Counted from the stretch's first letter, positions 24,075 through 36,255 are shown. The stretch is DNA of 64,000 nucleotides from Pyrus communis (GCF_963583255.1 NC_084813.1:16344299-16408298); one strand, 5' to 3'. Numbers and translations: made by a program. Notes: generated by a model not told the origin, from the letters alone.

Positions 24075-26281
24075 TGTCACAACCCGTCCCGGAATTTTAA
24101 TTCCGAGGACGTGAAGTTATGAAAATGCTCTTAAACGGGACTAAGGGGCGTAAAATATGTTGTAACTTGATGATTTGGGGATTGGGTAGGATCCCACCTC
24201 CCTCAAATCTCTCCCTCATTCCCGTACCTTGTCTCTCTCTCTCTCCTCCCTCACAAATCTCTCATTCTCTGAGAGTTCTCTCTCTCTCCTTCGAACTCAC
24301 ACAGACCACCCACAAACCACCCCAAAACTATACCAACGAAGGATCTAAGACCACCATCATACTCCTGAAGACCACACGAACACGATGGTACCAATTTCAG
24401 GTGAGTTTCACTTCGGAAAACATGGATTTCAATTTCACTGTGCGTGTGCACTGTTCATGCACACGTAAAACTTGATGTTTTCTGGGATTTTGAAGCTTGT
24501 AGGAAGCTTGGTGAGGTCCTAAGGAAGCTCGGAGTGCTTCGTTTGAAGGATTTGGACGTCGGGATCACGAACTGTAAGTCCGGCCGAATTTTCGTATTTT
24601 TGGAAAAGTTTGATTCCGTTGTTTTTAGGCCCTAAAACTAGTCCAACGTGGTAGATTATGATTAGGGCTTCATTTTGGTATAAATTACGTGAAAAATGGC
24701 GTAGGAACACGGAGAACGATAAGTTCAAAGTTTGGCCGGAGCTGTCGGGGCTTTTTCCGGCGAAACCATGGCGAGTTAGGGGTCAAGGCAGGTATGGATG
24801 TGTTCGTCTCGTCAATACCTTCAATTTGATATATAGTACGTCGAAAATGGTTAAGAAATGAAGAAGTTATGACACTTTGAAATTTACCCAGAAATTCCGG
24901 CAAAACACTATTTCCGGCGAAACCAGTCCGGCGACGCGAGGAAGAAGACGCGCGCGTGGGCAGCGCGTGAACAGGGCGCGTGGGGGCGCGTGAGAGCTCC
25001 AAATTGAGTTCTGAAAATTGTCACGCGTTCGTGACGTCGTGTAGATCACCGTGGTATATTCATACACCCAAATTGAGCAACGTATGAGAAAGTTATGGAC
25101 GAATGTTTGGTGTATGCGCGTTAAATAACGTCAATTTGGTTACTTTTTGTATAGGTGAAAATTATACAGAGGAAGAATGTAACCAAGCTAGGAGAGGCTC
25201 AGGGACCTATGAGACGTCGATGTGATATGTGAGTGGGCAGTTATTTTTCAGTATATATATATATACGTATGCTTGACGTATTTCCCAGAAAACGTATTTT
25301 AAAAGAAATACGAATTAAATATCCTGTCATATATGCATCATATTTTAATATGTGCATTACCATAATTATGCATACTGTTGCATGGTGCTGAGGAGGCCCA
25401 GGTAAGTGCCAGGTAAGTGGTATTCATGTTTGTATGCAATATTAGTAGTTGAGATGTTTAGAGAGCTCATAATCTGCACCCCGGTGTTAGTGCTCCCGCC
25501 CAGGGCCAGGGCACAGTCCTTCACGTGATGTTCACCAGCACCACACGCTCGCCTTGGATCCAAGTTAGGTGCAAGCCTTGTCGTACAGACCACATTAGGT
25601 GGTTCCGACTCGTAGGTGACCCGCGATTATTCGCACAGTCTTCACGTGATCGTAGCACTAGAGCGTATATATTACACCCAGTCTTGTCGTACAGACCACG
25701 TTAGGTGGTTCCGACTCGTGTGCAGATTCAGATATTGAGTTGAGAGTGGAGCTCTAGATGCAGCCGTACAGGTCACGTTAGGTGACTCCCGGCTGCTAGA
25801 TTATATGTTATTGATGTGAATTACGCTTGAGCATTTATATTTGATTATGAGATTCTGTTGTGGCATATTCTCAAGCATGAATGGCATATTGTGAGCATGA
25901 ATGGCATATTGTGAGCATGAATGGCATATCATGGAGCATGATTGACATATCTCTACATACGTATATATGTTCATTTTCTGGGAAACTATATTTGTTTTAC
26001 GGCGAGGGGTTAGTATATTCAAAAGAGAAAAGAAGGTTTTGAATAAGTTTGCTTTGCTGACCCACTCAACTTTGTTTTGCGCCCCTCCAGGTTCAAGAAT
26101 TGCAAAGGTGTGGTGACTACGAGGAAATTCAACGGTGTTCTGACAGAATGGTCAAAAATTAGGACTCACCTTCGGGTGTTTCATTTTAGAAATTGTATCT
26201 TTAAAGCTTCCGTACTGTGTAAATGGTTATGTCACTCTCACGTGACGGCCAGCATGCCCTCCTTCGGGACGGGGTGTGTCA
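24075..26281 (+). repeat. 5' LTR of the gypsy element
   Basis: 2207 bp, starting TGTCACAACC and ending GGGTGTGTCA. It contains a threefold GAGCATGAATGGCATATTGT repeat (about 25870-25945), a CT-rich leader (about 24232-24295) and repeated CGTACAGACCAC(A/G)TTAGGTG phrases. It matches the 3' LTR except G25027 versus A31554. Confidence 0.95.
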
Positions 26282-26469
26282 AGTTGGTATCAGAGCCTAG
26301 TTTCAATCTTGGACATCTTGAGAAGTTCTAGTGAATTCTGTCAGAACTACACCGCCTCGTAGCAAACCACGTAGTTAGAGGAATTTAGTCTCCCTGATTT
26401 AGCTATTAAGGGAAACTATTATTTTGGTGATTCAGTATATTATCTAAAAAGGGACATTTTAAGATGGGT

Positions 26470-29400
26470 TATGAGTTGAATTTGAATCACCTTATGAAAT
26501 GATGAACCTGAGGGAGCAAAGTGATGGATTAACCAATTGGAAAAGATGTTTTAGATTATGCAAGTCAAAGGAATCTTCCTTTTGACAGAAGGGTTGAGAC
26601 GACTACCTGGTTTGAGTTATGAACTTGTATCCTGGTGGAAACAGGAGTATAATTCGTTGTCACCGGAGGAAACAACCGGTTGAGAATTGTTTAAGGACTT
26701 GTTTAAAGAAAAGAATTATTTCTTTTGGCATCTTATGATGGTAGAAAGCTGACGATCAATGAGTATTATAGAAAGTTCTCGGACTTGCCTCGTCCCATTC
26801 GAATATTACTGCTATTTTGATTGAAGTGTTATATTGTTTTAGGCTGGGTGGCATAAGGCAGTGGTATTTTGGGTGACCACTATCCATTGTAATTCTTACC
26901 AGGAATATACAAGATGTTGTTGAGCCTTGAGGACTCTGAGAACATGTTCAGCGAGAGTAAAGAAGAATGATAAAAGTATGGGAATCAAAAGAGGACGATA
27001 AAGTTAATGATTCGTCATATCAAGAATATAGAAAGATTCGGAACTTCAAAAGAAGTGAAGCTAATTCTAGTTCTTTTGGCAAAGGTTTTAATGCCATTGA
27101 TCAGAGGTGAAGTGATAGATGTATTGGTAATCTCAGATCTCAGAGACAAGGTGATTTTGGTAAAGAAAATGTACCTTTGTGCTGTAGGTACAATAATGGA
27201 CACCTTTGAGAATGTAGGCAAGAAAGCATTGGACGCTTTACAAGTGGATAGATGGGACATAGAACTGCAAATTATGTCCAAAGCCAACAGAAGCCCTAGT
27301 AGTCTTCTTTGCCATAACTAGCGTCGATCCAGCAAGTTCCTGGATCTATTAATTATGGTCAGTTAGGCCGTGGTGTACATGAAAGAAGTATTTACACTAA
27401 TAGAGGTTGTGGGAGACAACAACAAGCCCAGGGATGTGTTAACCACACATCACTGCAAGATACTCAGAATTATTTGGATTTGATTAGGGGTACGATAATT
27501 ATTCTTAATGACTTAGCTAAAGTCTATTTGTTGTTAATGTAGAAATTTTACGTTATTAATGTTATTGCCTTGAAAGTAGTAAATAAACGCGGTTGAGACG
27601 TGTGTATGTATTTCCTAATGAGTGGCAAAATAGTAATATTACACCCTCGAGAGTTGTTGCTTACTTATCGAGACAACGATGATTTATCAGTATTGCGGGC
27701 TGCAGACCGTAATATTAATAACTTATTCGTGGATTCGTTAAGCAAGTAAACCGGTAGGTTATCCTATGTTAGTATCGTACTTATTTAGAGTGCTCAGTAA
27801 TAATAGAGTATATATTGTTGCCAGCTACTTTTGTTTCACTAGATTGTGGATTTCGATGTTATTCTAGAGCATTCTATTATGATACTTGGCATGACATACA
27901 TTCATATTGTCTAGCATTTTTGAGATATATTACGTATATGAGTATATACTTTATTTTCGGGAAACCAATTATTTTTCCATCGGTCTGGATGACTAGAGAT
28001 TACTTTTGTAAGTATGCAAAGTGGAGTGAGGCAGGCCGTTAATTATGTTGTGAGAGCAAAGAGATTATTATCAAAAGGCTGCCAAGGATACTTATCTCAT
28101 GTGGTGCTAAAAGATGTCACTTCTAGTAGTGTGGAAGAAGTGGGAGTAGTCAAACATTTACCTGACATTTTCCCTGAGAATTTACCTGGATTGCCGCCAG
28201 TTAAAGATGTAGAGTTCACTATGGATGTGTCTCCAGGTACAAACCATATATTATAGAATGTTGCCTTTTGAACTAAGAGAATTGGAAATTGGTTGATAAA
28301 GGTTTTTATTCAACCTAATACATTACGTTGGGGGAACCCCAGTTTATTGTTGAAAAAGAAAATGGACGTTAAGGCTGTGCTTTGATTATAAGCAGTTGAA
28401 TCGAGTAACAAGTGAAAACCGTTATCCGTTACCTCACATTGATGGTTGTTTGATCAGCTTCTAGGTGGTTGTATATTTTCTAAGTTTGATTTGAGGTCTG
28501 GATATTATTAGTTGAAGATTATCGGTGAGGATGCCCTTATGATAACTTTCAGGATTCGTTAAGGTCATTTCAAGTTTTGGTGATGCCATTCGGAGTGACG
28601 AATGCATCTACTACTTTATGAATTTGATGAATGAAGTATTCCAATGATATCTAGACCGATTTGTTGTTGTTGCTATTGAAAGGATTGATAAGACTAGAGC
28701 AAAGTATGCTAAACATCTTAAATTGGTATTGCAAAGATCGAGGGAACGTCGATTATATGCTAAGCTTAGCAAATGCCAATGCTGGATGAATCAAGTAGCA
28801 TTTTGAGATATGTTATATCTGCTTCAGGTATTCAAGTGAATTCATAAAAGGTAGCAGAAATTGAGAATTTAGAACAACCACGAATCGTGATTGGGATTCG
28901 CAGTTATCCTAGCTTAACAAGCTATCATGGACGGTTCGTGAAAGATTTTTCAGTCATTGCTTTGTCATTGACGAGATTGTTGAGAAAAGAGGTTATGTAT
29001 GAGTGGGAAGGAAATTGTGAGCAAAGAATTCAACAACTGAAGTATTTCCTCACTCATGCACGTATTTTAGTATTCCCAGAAGATAGTAGTAATCATAAAT
29101 TTTTAATGATGTTACTTGAATGGTATTGGATGCATGTTGATGCAAATGTTAGGGTGATTACATACGTTTCACGACAAAAGGAACCTCATGAAATGAATTA
29201 CCCTACTGGTGATTTGGAAGTCATGATTATCATCCTTGCTGTGAAGTTATGAAGACATTATATTTGGTAAGAATGCAAGATTTTTACGAATCCAAAAAGT
29301 CTCCAATATCCATTACTTGGAAGGATTTTGATATAAGGCAGGGAAGGTGGATTGAATTGTTTAATGAACATGATTGTACGACCAGGGTGATCGTAAAATT

Positions 29401-30110
29401 GTTCTAGCTGATGCACTTGGTGAAAAGACTGTGGTAAGAATTAATGTCTGGCACGCTTGCCAAGATTGTCTTCTTGTGGATTGGAAATCAACTGAAGTAA
29501 AGTTGAGAATGGAAGTTTGAGAAGAAGTTGTAATTGCTAATTTTCAAGTTAAGTCTTTTTAGTAAGGTCGTACTCAAGACTCAAATGGTTAACGAAGAAA
29601 ATTAAGAATTAACCAAGGCAAAGAAAGAAGGGAAAAAGAAAGATTGCTGAGTTCGAGAATAGGATGGTTATGATTGAACTTGAGGTGATAGTTGATCAAT
29701 GTACCAAGTTAGTACATTTACTCCAGTGTTGAGTAACAACCACGGTGCAACAATACTTATAAGTTTTATGGAGAAGAGATTTGGGTTACGGAACTGCTGA
29801 GTTTCTTAAGTATGTTGGTTGCACAGTTTCCAAAGTAACGCCATAAGGACCGTGAAATGTGTCGATTTTTGTTGATTTGTGGAAGAAATACTTCTGGATA
29901 GAGAAGATTCGATCACGAAAGAGTTTTGGTAGGCCCTGAAACTATGGGTGAGTCTTCTCAAAGTATTCAGGTGATTAAGTTTAACCTGAGAGTAGCCAGG
30001 AATGGCAAAAGAGACTAATAGTTGAACATGTCACTAATCGAGTGTTTAACGTAGACGATCTTATAATTTTGAAGTTTTTACTTTAGAAAAGTAAGATTGG
30101 CTGGGAAAGG
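26470..30110 (+). pseudogene. Decayed gypsy gag-pol
   Basis: A gag zinc-knuckle relic lies near 27235-27285 (GHRTAN remains, cysteines lost). RT begins near 28165 (LPGLPPVKDVEFTMDVSPGT). Later RT blocks (WGTPVLLL-like, [28 protein letters not shown]) are scattered over different frames to 28810. The RT active-site aspartates near 28675 are replaced (text reads VVVAIERID). RNase H-like text (SYHGRFVKDFS, LTRLLRK, YVSRQKEPHEMNYP) lies at 28900-29250. Stops occur throughout. It cannot supply working proteins. Confidence 0.85.
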
Positions 30111-30601
30111 AAAGCAAATTAAGTCCTAAGTACATCGGACTTTATGTGATTATCGAAGAGTAAGTGAAGTTGCTTGATTTACTTCCAGAGTTATTGTAAG
30201 AGCATGATGTGTTTCATGATTCAACATTTTTAGAAATTTCATCACGAAAAGAAATAGTGAGATTTGGAAAGGAGACAAAATAAGTCTTAAACACATCAGA
30301 CCGTTTTTGACCACTAAAGGAATCGATGAAGTTGCATACAAGTGGTGATGTCTTCCGAATTGGCTAAGGTGCATAATGTATTATATTTCGATGCGTTGTC
30401 ACTAGGTGGCAGATTCGTCACATGGAGTTCCGGTGCAACTATTGAGAATTAATCCGGATTAAACTGGTTGAGGAACCAAGGACGACTTTGGATTGGAAAA
30501 AGAATGTATTGAGAGAGATTTATCCGAAGCTATTGTATGAGTTTAGATGATTAAGTTGGTTGTTGGAATTTCGGGGACGAAATTCTATAAGGAGGGAAGG
30601 T

Positions 30602-32808
30602 TGTCACAACCCGTCCCGGAATTTTAATTCCGAGGACGTGAAGTTATGAAAATGCTCTTAAACGGGACTAAGGGGCGTAAAATATGTTGTAACTTGATGA
30701 TTTGGGGATTGGGTAGGATCCCACCTCCCTCAAATCTCTCCCTCATTCCCGTACCTTGTCTCTCTCTCTCTCCTCCCTCACAAATCTCTCATTCTCTGAG
30801 AGTTCTCTCTCTCTCCTTCGAACTCACACAGACCACCCACAAACCACCCCAAAACTATACCAACGAAGGATCTAAGACCACCATCATACTCCTGAAGACC
30901 ACACGAACACGATGGTACCAATTTCAGGTGAGTTTCACTTCGGAAAACATGGATTTCAATTTCACTGTGCGTGTGCACTGTTCATGCACACGTAAAACTT
31001 GATGTTTTCTGGGATTTTGAAGCTTGTAGGAAGCTTGGTGAGGTCCTAAGGAAGCTCGGAGTGCTTCGTTTGAAGGATTTGGACGTCGGGATCACGAACT
31101 GTAAGTCCGGCCGAATTTTCGTATTTTTGGAAAAGTTTGATTCCGTTGTTTTTAGGCCCTAAAACTAGTCCAACGTGGTAGATTATGATTAGGGCTTCAT
31201 TTTGGTATAAATTACGTGAAAAATGGCGTAGGAACACGGAGAACGATAAGTTCAAAGTTTGGCCGGAGCTGTCGGGGCTTTTTCCGGCGAAACCATGGCG
31301 AGTTAGGGGTCAAGGCAGGTATGGATGTGTTCGTCTCGTCAATACCTTCAATTTGATATATAGTACGTCGAAAATGGTTAAGAAATGAAGAAGTTATGAC
31401 ACTTTGAAATTTACCCAGAAATTCCGGCAAAACACTATTTCCGGCGAAACCAGTCCGGCGACGCGAGGAAGAAGACGCGCGCGTGGGCAGCGCGTGAACA
31501 GGGCGCGTGGGGGCGCGTGAGAGCTCCAAATTGAGTTCTGAAAATTGTCACGCATTCGTGACGTCGTGTAGATCACCGTGGTATATTCATACACCCAAAT
31601 TGAGCAACGTATGAGAAAGTTATGGACGAATGTTTGGTGTATGCGCGTTAAATAACGTCAATTTGGTTACTTTTTGTATAGGTGAAAATTATACAGAGGA
31701 AGAATGTAACCAAGCTAGGAGAGGCTCAGGGACCTATGAGACGTCGATGTGATATGTGAGTGGGCAGTTATTTTTCAGTATATATATATATACGTATGCT
31801 TGACGTATTTCCCAGAAAACGTATTTTAAAAGAAATACGAATTAAATATCCTGTCATATATGCATCATATTTTAATATGTGCATTACCATAATTATGCAT
31901 ACTGTTGCATGGTGCTGAGGAGGCCCAGGTAAGTGCCAGGTAAGTGGTATTCATGTTTGTATGCAATATTAGTAGTTGAGATGTTTAGAGAGCTCATAAT
32001 CTGCACCCCGGTGTTAGTGCTCCCGCCCAGGGCCAGGGCACAGTCCTTCACGTGATGTTCACCAGCACCACACGCTCGCCTTGGATCCAAGTTAGGTGCA
32101 AGCCTTGTCGTACAGACCACATTAGGTGGTTCCGACTCGTAGGTGACCCGCGATTATTCGCACAGTCTTCACGTGATCGTAGCACTAGAGCGTATATATT
32201 ACACCCAGTCTTGTCGTACAGACCACGTTAGGTGGTTCCGACTCGTGTGCAGATTCAGATATTGAGTTGAGAGTGGAGCTCTAGATGCAGCCGTACAGGT
32301 CACGTTAGGTGACTCCCGGCTGCTAGATTATATGTTATTGATGTGAATTACGCTTGAGCATTTATATTTGATTATGAGATTCTGTTGTGGCATATTCTCA
32401 AGCATGAATGGCATATTGTGAGCATGAATGGCATATTGTGAGCATGAATGGCATATCATGGAGCATGATTGACATATCTCTACATACGTATATATGTTCA
32501 TTTTCTGGGAAACTATATTTGTTTTACGGCGAGGGGTTAGTATATTCAAAAGAGAAAAGAAGGTTTTGAATAAGTTTGCTTTGCTGACCCACTCAACTTT
32601 GTTTTGCGCCCCTCCAGGTTCAAGAATTGCAAAGGTGTGGTGACTACGAGGAAATTCAACGGTGTTCTGACAGAATGGTCAAAAATTAGGACTCACCTTC
32701 GGGTGTTTCATTTTAGAAATTGTATCTTTAAAGCTTCCGTACTGTGTAAATGGTTATGTCACTCTCACGTGACGGCCAGCATGCCCTCCTTCGGGACGGG
32801 GTGTGTCA
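30602..32808 (+). repeat. 3' LTR of the gypsy element
   Basis: 2207 bp, at a constant offset of 6527 from the 5' LTR with no indel. The only mismatch I found is A31554 (CGCATT) against G25027 (CGCGTT), a G-to-A change at a CpG. Confidence 0.95.
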
Positions 32809-33100
32809 ATACGCATCATATGAAACTAATTTCAATGATCCAACCATCAAACGTGTTTATATATACTTCGAGATCGCATACGCCAGAAATTGCAAAAAAC
32901 AAACATTCAGAGATCAAGTAACGAGACAAAATGTTTTGACGGTTATAAACGAAAAATCACGATTTAACGGTTATTTTAACTCTGATTTTGATGATTTTTT
33001 ACAGCTACACTCCTTGATCCTATATGAATACAATGAACTAATTTGATCGTCAATTTAAAATATTTACAGAAGTGGATATATACCACAAAATCTTATGTCA
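32809..33100 (+). repeat. Tandem array of 346-bp units (right part, after the gypsy insertion)
   Basis: The interrupted unit resumes at ATACGCATCATATGAAAC directly after the LTR and ends near 33100. Joined to the left part it completes one unit, which proves the gypsy element entered the array later. Confidence 0.9.
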
Positions 33101-33611
33101 TGATGATCTATGAAAATTGAGGATTTTGTAAAAGGAATAACATGTAAGCTTTGAGTTCCATTGGCAAGGTTACATGGTCGTTTAGATTTTTAAAACCCTC
33201 CAAATCTCATGAACAATGTTATTTATTTTAGTGAAAAATTAATAAAATTAATAATAATTATTGTAGAAGTGTGAAAAATGTAATCACTCGTAATAAAAAG
33301 CTTTACAACTTTCATTAAGGGGTCAACTCCGAAATTTAGTATGCATATACTGATTTAGTATTATGTTTTACATTTTTTTGGGTCAAATTATGTTTTTCAT
33401 TTTCATTTTTATTGATTTAAAAAATATTTTTCTTAACGGGTAACGGGTCGAGTCATATTACCTGAAAATATTAACGGGTTGATTTCGGGTCGGGTCATAT
33501 TACCCGTTTACTTTAACGGGTATTACACGACACGACCCGTTAAGCTATCGGGTATGACACGAAAACGACACGAACACGAGAAACACGACACGAATGCCAG
33601 GCAGCACATCC

Positions 33612-33791
33612 ATAAATTTTCCGTTTATCGCTCATACAAAGATTGCATTTCTAAAAAGAGTTGCAAAGATATGAATTCAATGCAAATTGTAAAATAAATA
33701 CACATGCTCTCACCACATGATTCGATCATCCATCGCGATACAGCAAAAGAGAGAAAAACAACAACTACTAAAACTTTACATCTTCGACAGT
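33612..33791 (+). promoter_or_regulatory. Promoter and leader of the defensin-like gene
   Basis: A TATA-like AAATAAATACACATGCTC (about 33693-33710) is followed by CATCCATC and an A-rich leader containing AAAGAGAGAAAAACAACAAC. The same order of blocks recurs at about 19560-19685 and 35280-35370 near two gene remnants, which supports a shared promoter. It begins immediately after the target-site duplication of the large hAT-like element. Confidence 0.55.
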
Positions 33792-34144
33792 ATGAATTCC
33801 ACCAACTTTGATGTTCTAACAAGAGGCCTTTTCATGGTGTTTATTTGCATCGCCTTACTTCGTGTGAGCTCAGGTATGTACTAAGGTCATCTAACAAACG
33901 CTGTGTCGTACACATTCACATTTACGATCGTTATTTGTGAAGAAGGTTGAGATTTATAAGTGGTTTCCAAGTTGCAGAAGTCCCTGCAAAAGCACCTGCT
34001 GGATGGGTAGAACTTGCCGTGGGGTCGTGCGAAATTTTTAAGCCTGACTGCAACCAATGGTGCCTGGGTCATGAAAACCGTTTATATGGTGGATATTGCA
34101 AAGTTAATGAAGGTGGAATAAACATGTGTTTCTGTCGAATATGA
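33792..34144 (+). CDS. Defensin-like cysteine-rich secreted peptide, two exons, 82 aa
   Basis: Exon 1 (33792-33873) encodes a hydrophobic signal peptide (core LFMVFICIALLRVSS) and ends at CAG|GTATGT. Exon 2 (33978-34144) follows a TTGCAG acceptor and encodes the mature domain. The joined frame is open and gives 82 aa. The mature part has six cysteines: one after GS, then C-X5-C-X3-C spacing, a GYC, and a terminal CFC pair. An intron just after the signal peptide and this size are typical of plant defensin-like (DEFL) peptide genes. Six rather than eight cysteines puts it outside the classical plant defensins. The product is presumably secreted and may act in defence or reproduction; no target can be read from sequence. 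A TATA-like AAATAAATA lies at about 33690. Decayed relatives occur on both sides. Confidence 0.75.
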
Positions 34145-35279
34145 GATGAGAAGAGCTGGAAAAACCCTAGCTACTTTAATTTTCACAACTTTATGAATAA
34201 TTGAGTTTTACGAGTTCCCAATTGTTTAATTAATAAAACATATTTACCTGACTGTGATCGGATATTTTTGTGTTTGTTAGAACTACGAAGTGGGTGTTAT
34301 TGTATGCCAAAACCAGTTGGGAGTCTCATCGTTTAAAACCAAGTGCAACAAAGTAGAAAGGCTACCGGAAAGGATTGAAACAGCATTATAAAGTAGCTAG
34401 ATTTCCATGGATCTTATTATCAAATAAGTCAAATCTTAATCTAAGAATAATTACATAAAGTTACTAAATTGGTTTCTTAATTTCATGATGTTATTGGAAA
34501 CAAATCTGCAATTAAGAGGACATAATATCATATTTAATCAAATGATTTAGTAGTGAACCAAGAGGATCACCATGATTACCTATTATTTACCCATAAAGTT
34601 CCCTTAAGAAAATTCGTTTTTAATGTAGATCAAAAGAACTTTCATAAAAAAATATAGTTTAAAACGTACATAAAAAAGGCATATCCAATGTGGTTCTTAG
34701 AACAATTTATAAAGAAAAAAAAAAGTAGTCCTTAGAACAATTCAAAACGCACCCACAAATGTCAAAACACCACAATTCCACAATTACAAACTCATAAAAA
34801 ATAGAATACAACTCCTCGACCACATAGGTCCGCTAATCATGAACCCAAAACCCTAGTCACAAGAATTAAACATTACAAGTTGAATAACTAAAGGCAACAT
34901 GATTATCTTGCAATCGTCGACAAAGAAGCGCTAAGTAACTTCTAACAAGTCTCCTCATAGTCCTTTGCGAGCACACAACCCACAAAAATCATCACCTCAT
35001 GTATGAACAACAAATGCCAAAGTCAAGACCATGACCACAACCATGAAACTCCCCTTGACAAGTCAAGAGAGCGACCACAACAAAAAAAGACTCTCCTCGA
35101 TAGAGCGAGAAAGCAACCATGACTAAAAACAAAGAAAAATAGAGAGGCAAGAGATCTGGAAGGATTTCCGCAACTGTAAGATCAAAACAAGGAGTCCACG
35201 ACTAGGATTTTTCTTTAAAGAGCTAGGTTTTTTCGGGTAAAAAACAAATTAAATTCACTAATTTGACCTTCACATCTAA
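34145..35279. other. Downstream flank of the defensin-like gene, no other gene seen
   Basis: AT-rich DNA. A 3' UTR and polyadenylation region for the peptide gene probably lie within the first 150 bp (AATAAAAC near 34232). The rest is unremarkable. Confidence 0.45.
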
Positions 35280-35400
35280 ACAGTCTTGCAAGATGGCTAT
35301 AAATTTGATGTAATATAAATAGATATGCCGCATTATTCAGTCATCCATCATAAAGGAAAAGAGAACAACCATTAAATTGACAATATGACAATCGAGATGC
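35280..35400 (+). pseudogene. Remnant promoter/leader of a third defensin-like paralogue
   Basis: The segment contains TCTTGCAAGATGG, AATATAAATAGATATGCC, CATCCATCA and AAAGGAAAAGAGAACAACC in the same order as at 19570-19685 and 33640-33765. I saw no matching signal-peptide exon downstream. It appears to be a promoter relic, so the locus once held at least three copies. Confidence 0.5.
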
Positions 35401-35875
35401 CTTTTGAGAAACCTTTTTTCTTTTTCTTTTTTGCATTTCAACCAAAATGGTGAACACATTTTATATAAGGAAGTTTTTTCTTCACATGACAACGTATTAT
35501 TATATTGAAATACTACAGTAACAGTAAACAAATTTCATATAAATTCTGCACCTACATATCCCACCAAATGCCAGCTGCCAGCCTGCCACTTTATTCGGAT
35601 CATTGGGATCTTCTTAATGCAGTATTACTGGTAGCAAATCAACACTAATAAGGAGGAAATCTTATTTATCTCCATGAATGAAATTCTCTGAATGGTTATT
35701 ACTTCTTGCATTGACATCAATCATTTAATACAAAATAAAATAAAATAAAATAAAATAAACAAAACGTAATTATTAATATAACGTCATATCTCTCTCACGA
35801 TTTCTCCGTCTTCAATGTTAAGCAATTTTTGCAACTATTGTTCATTTATGGTGCAAAATCCCATTTGATAATAAT

Positions 35876-36055
35876 TTTTATTTTTATTTTTATTTTAACA
35901 AACGATATTATTTATACTAAAAGGGAAGAGATTAGCTTAGTCTCACAATAGGGTAGCAATAATGTGGTTGAAATCCATTTTTAGAAGAGAATCGAACCTA
36001 AGACCTCTCACTTACATGTGAAGAGGAATACCACTAAACCGTAGTACTAAGTGGC
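35876..36055 (-). mobile_element. tRNA-derived SINE, copy 2, with 9-bp duplication
   Basis: On the minus strand it starts GCCACTTAGTACTACGGTTT. TAGTGGTATTCC follows as box A, then GGTTCGATTCTC, a near-perfect box B. It ends in an A-rich tail (T-rich on plus). GATAATAAT flanks it at 35867-35875 and 36056-36064. This is the best-preserved copy. Confidence 0.8.
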
Positions 36056-36255
36056 GATAATAATCTTTGCTTGATTACATGAAATGAAATAAGCAAACCA
36101 AAGTGATCATTAAACCGATTGTTTTGGTTCATATTTACTACTAGTTTGGGGACTAAATCGAACCAAGGGAAGGGTGGAAAATATAAAAAACCAAATTTGC
36201 TCAAAGCCCTTTCCAAGGCATATATTTTGGGGTGGGAATTTGGGGTTGTTATCAG

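Larger units (their letters stand above)
24075..32808 (+). mobile_element. Ty3/gypsy LTR retrotransposon, 8734 bp, decayed coding region
   Basis: There are two 2207-bp LTRs and a perfect 5-bp duplication ATACG (24070-24074, 32809-32813). A primer site TGGTATCAGAGC (26285-26296) matches the initiator tRNA-Met type, and a polypurine tract AAGGAGGGAAGG (30589-30600) is present. Pol order fits gypsy (RT, RNase H, then integrase-like remains). The interior of 4.3 kb is shorter than in full gypsy elements and is full of stops. LTR text starts TGTCACAACCCGTCCCGG. Confidence 0.95.
21755..33603. mobile_element. hAT-like element with internal tandem array, split by a gypsy element
   Basis: The left end is AGACCTGGCAATTTC and the reverse-complemented right end is TGCCTGGCATTCGTG. 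Both are followed by clusters of ACGGGT, CGACACG and GGGTCGTGT words in inverted arrangement (21770-21940 and 33435-33600). The flanks GCACATCT (21747-21754) and GCACATCC (33604-33611) match at 7 of 8, as for hAT insertions. No transposase is seen. Without the inserted gypsy element it would be about 3.1 kb, mostly 346-bp repeats. It lies between the defensin-like remnant at 20 kb and the intact copy at 33.8 kb. Confidence 0.75.

Noticed and set aside
24119..26331. Open frames in the gypsy LTR, duplicated at 30646-32921
   Set aside because: They are chance frames in LTR sequence, identical because the LTRs are identical.
27007..29252. Separate small genes at 27007, 27815, 28014 and 28887
   Set aside because: They are surviving pieces or wrong-frame readings of the decayed gypsy gag-pol.
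22305..33100. A CRISPR-like repeat array
   Set aside because: The repeats are contiguous 346-bp units without unique spacers, in a plant transposon.
35876..36055. A tRNA gene on the minus strand
   Set aside because: Box A and box B are present, but the cloverleaf is absent and the segment has a SINE tail and target duplications.
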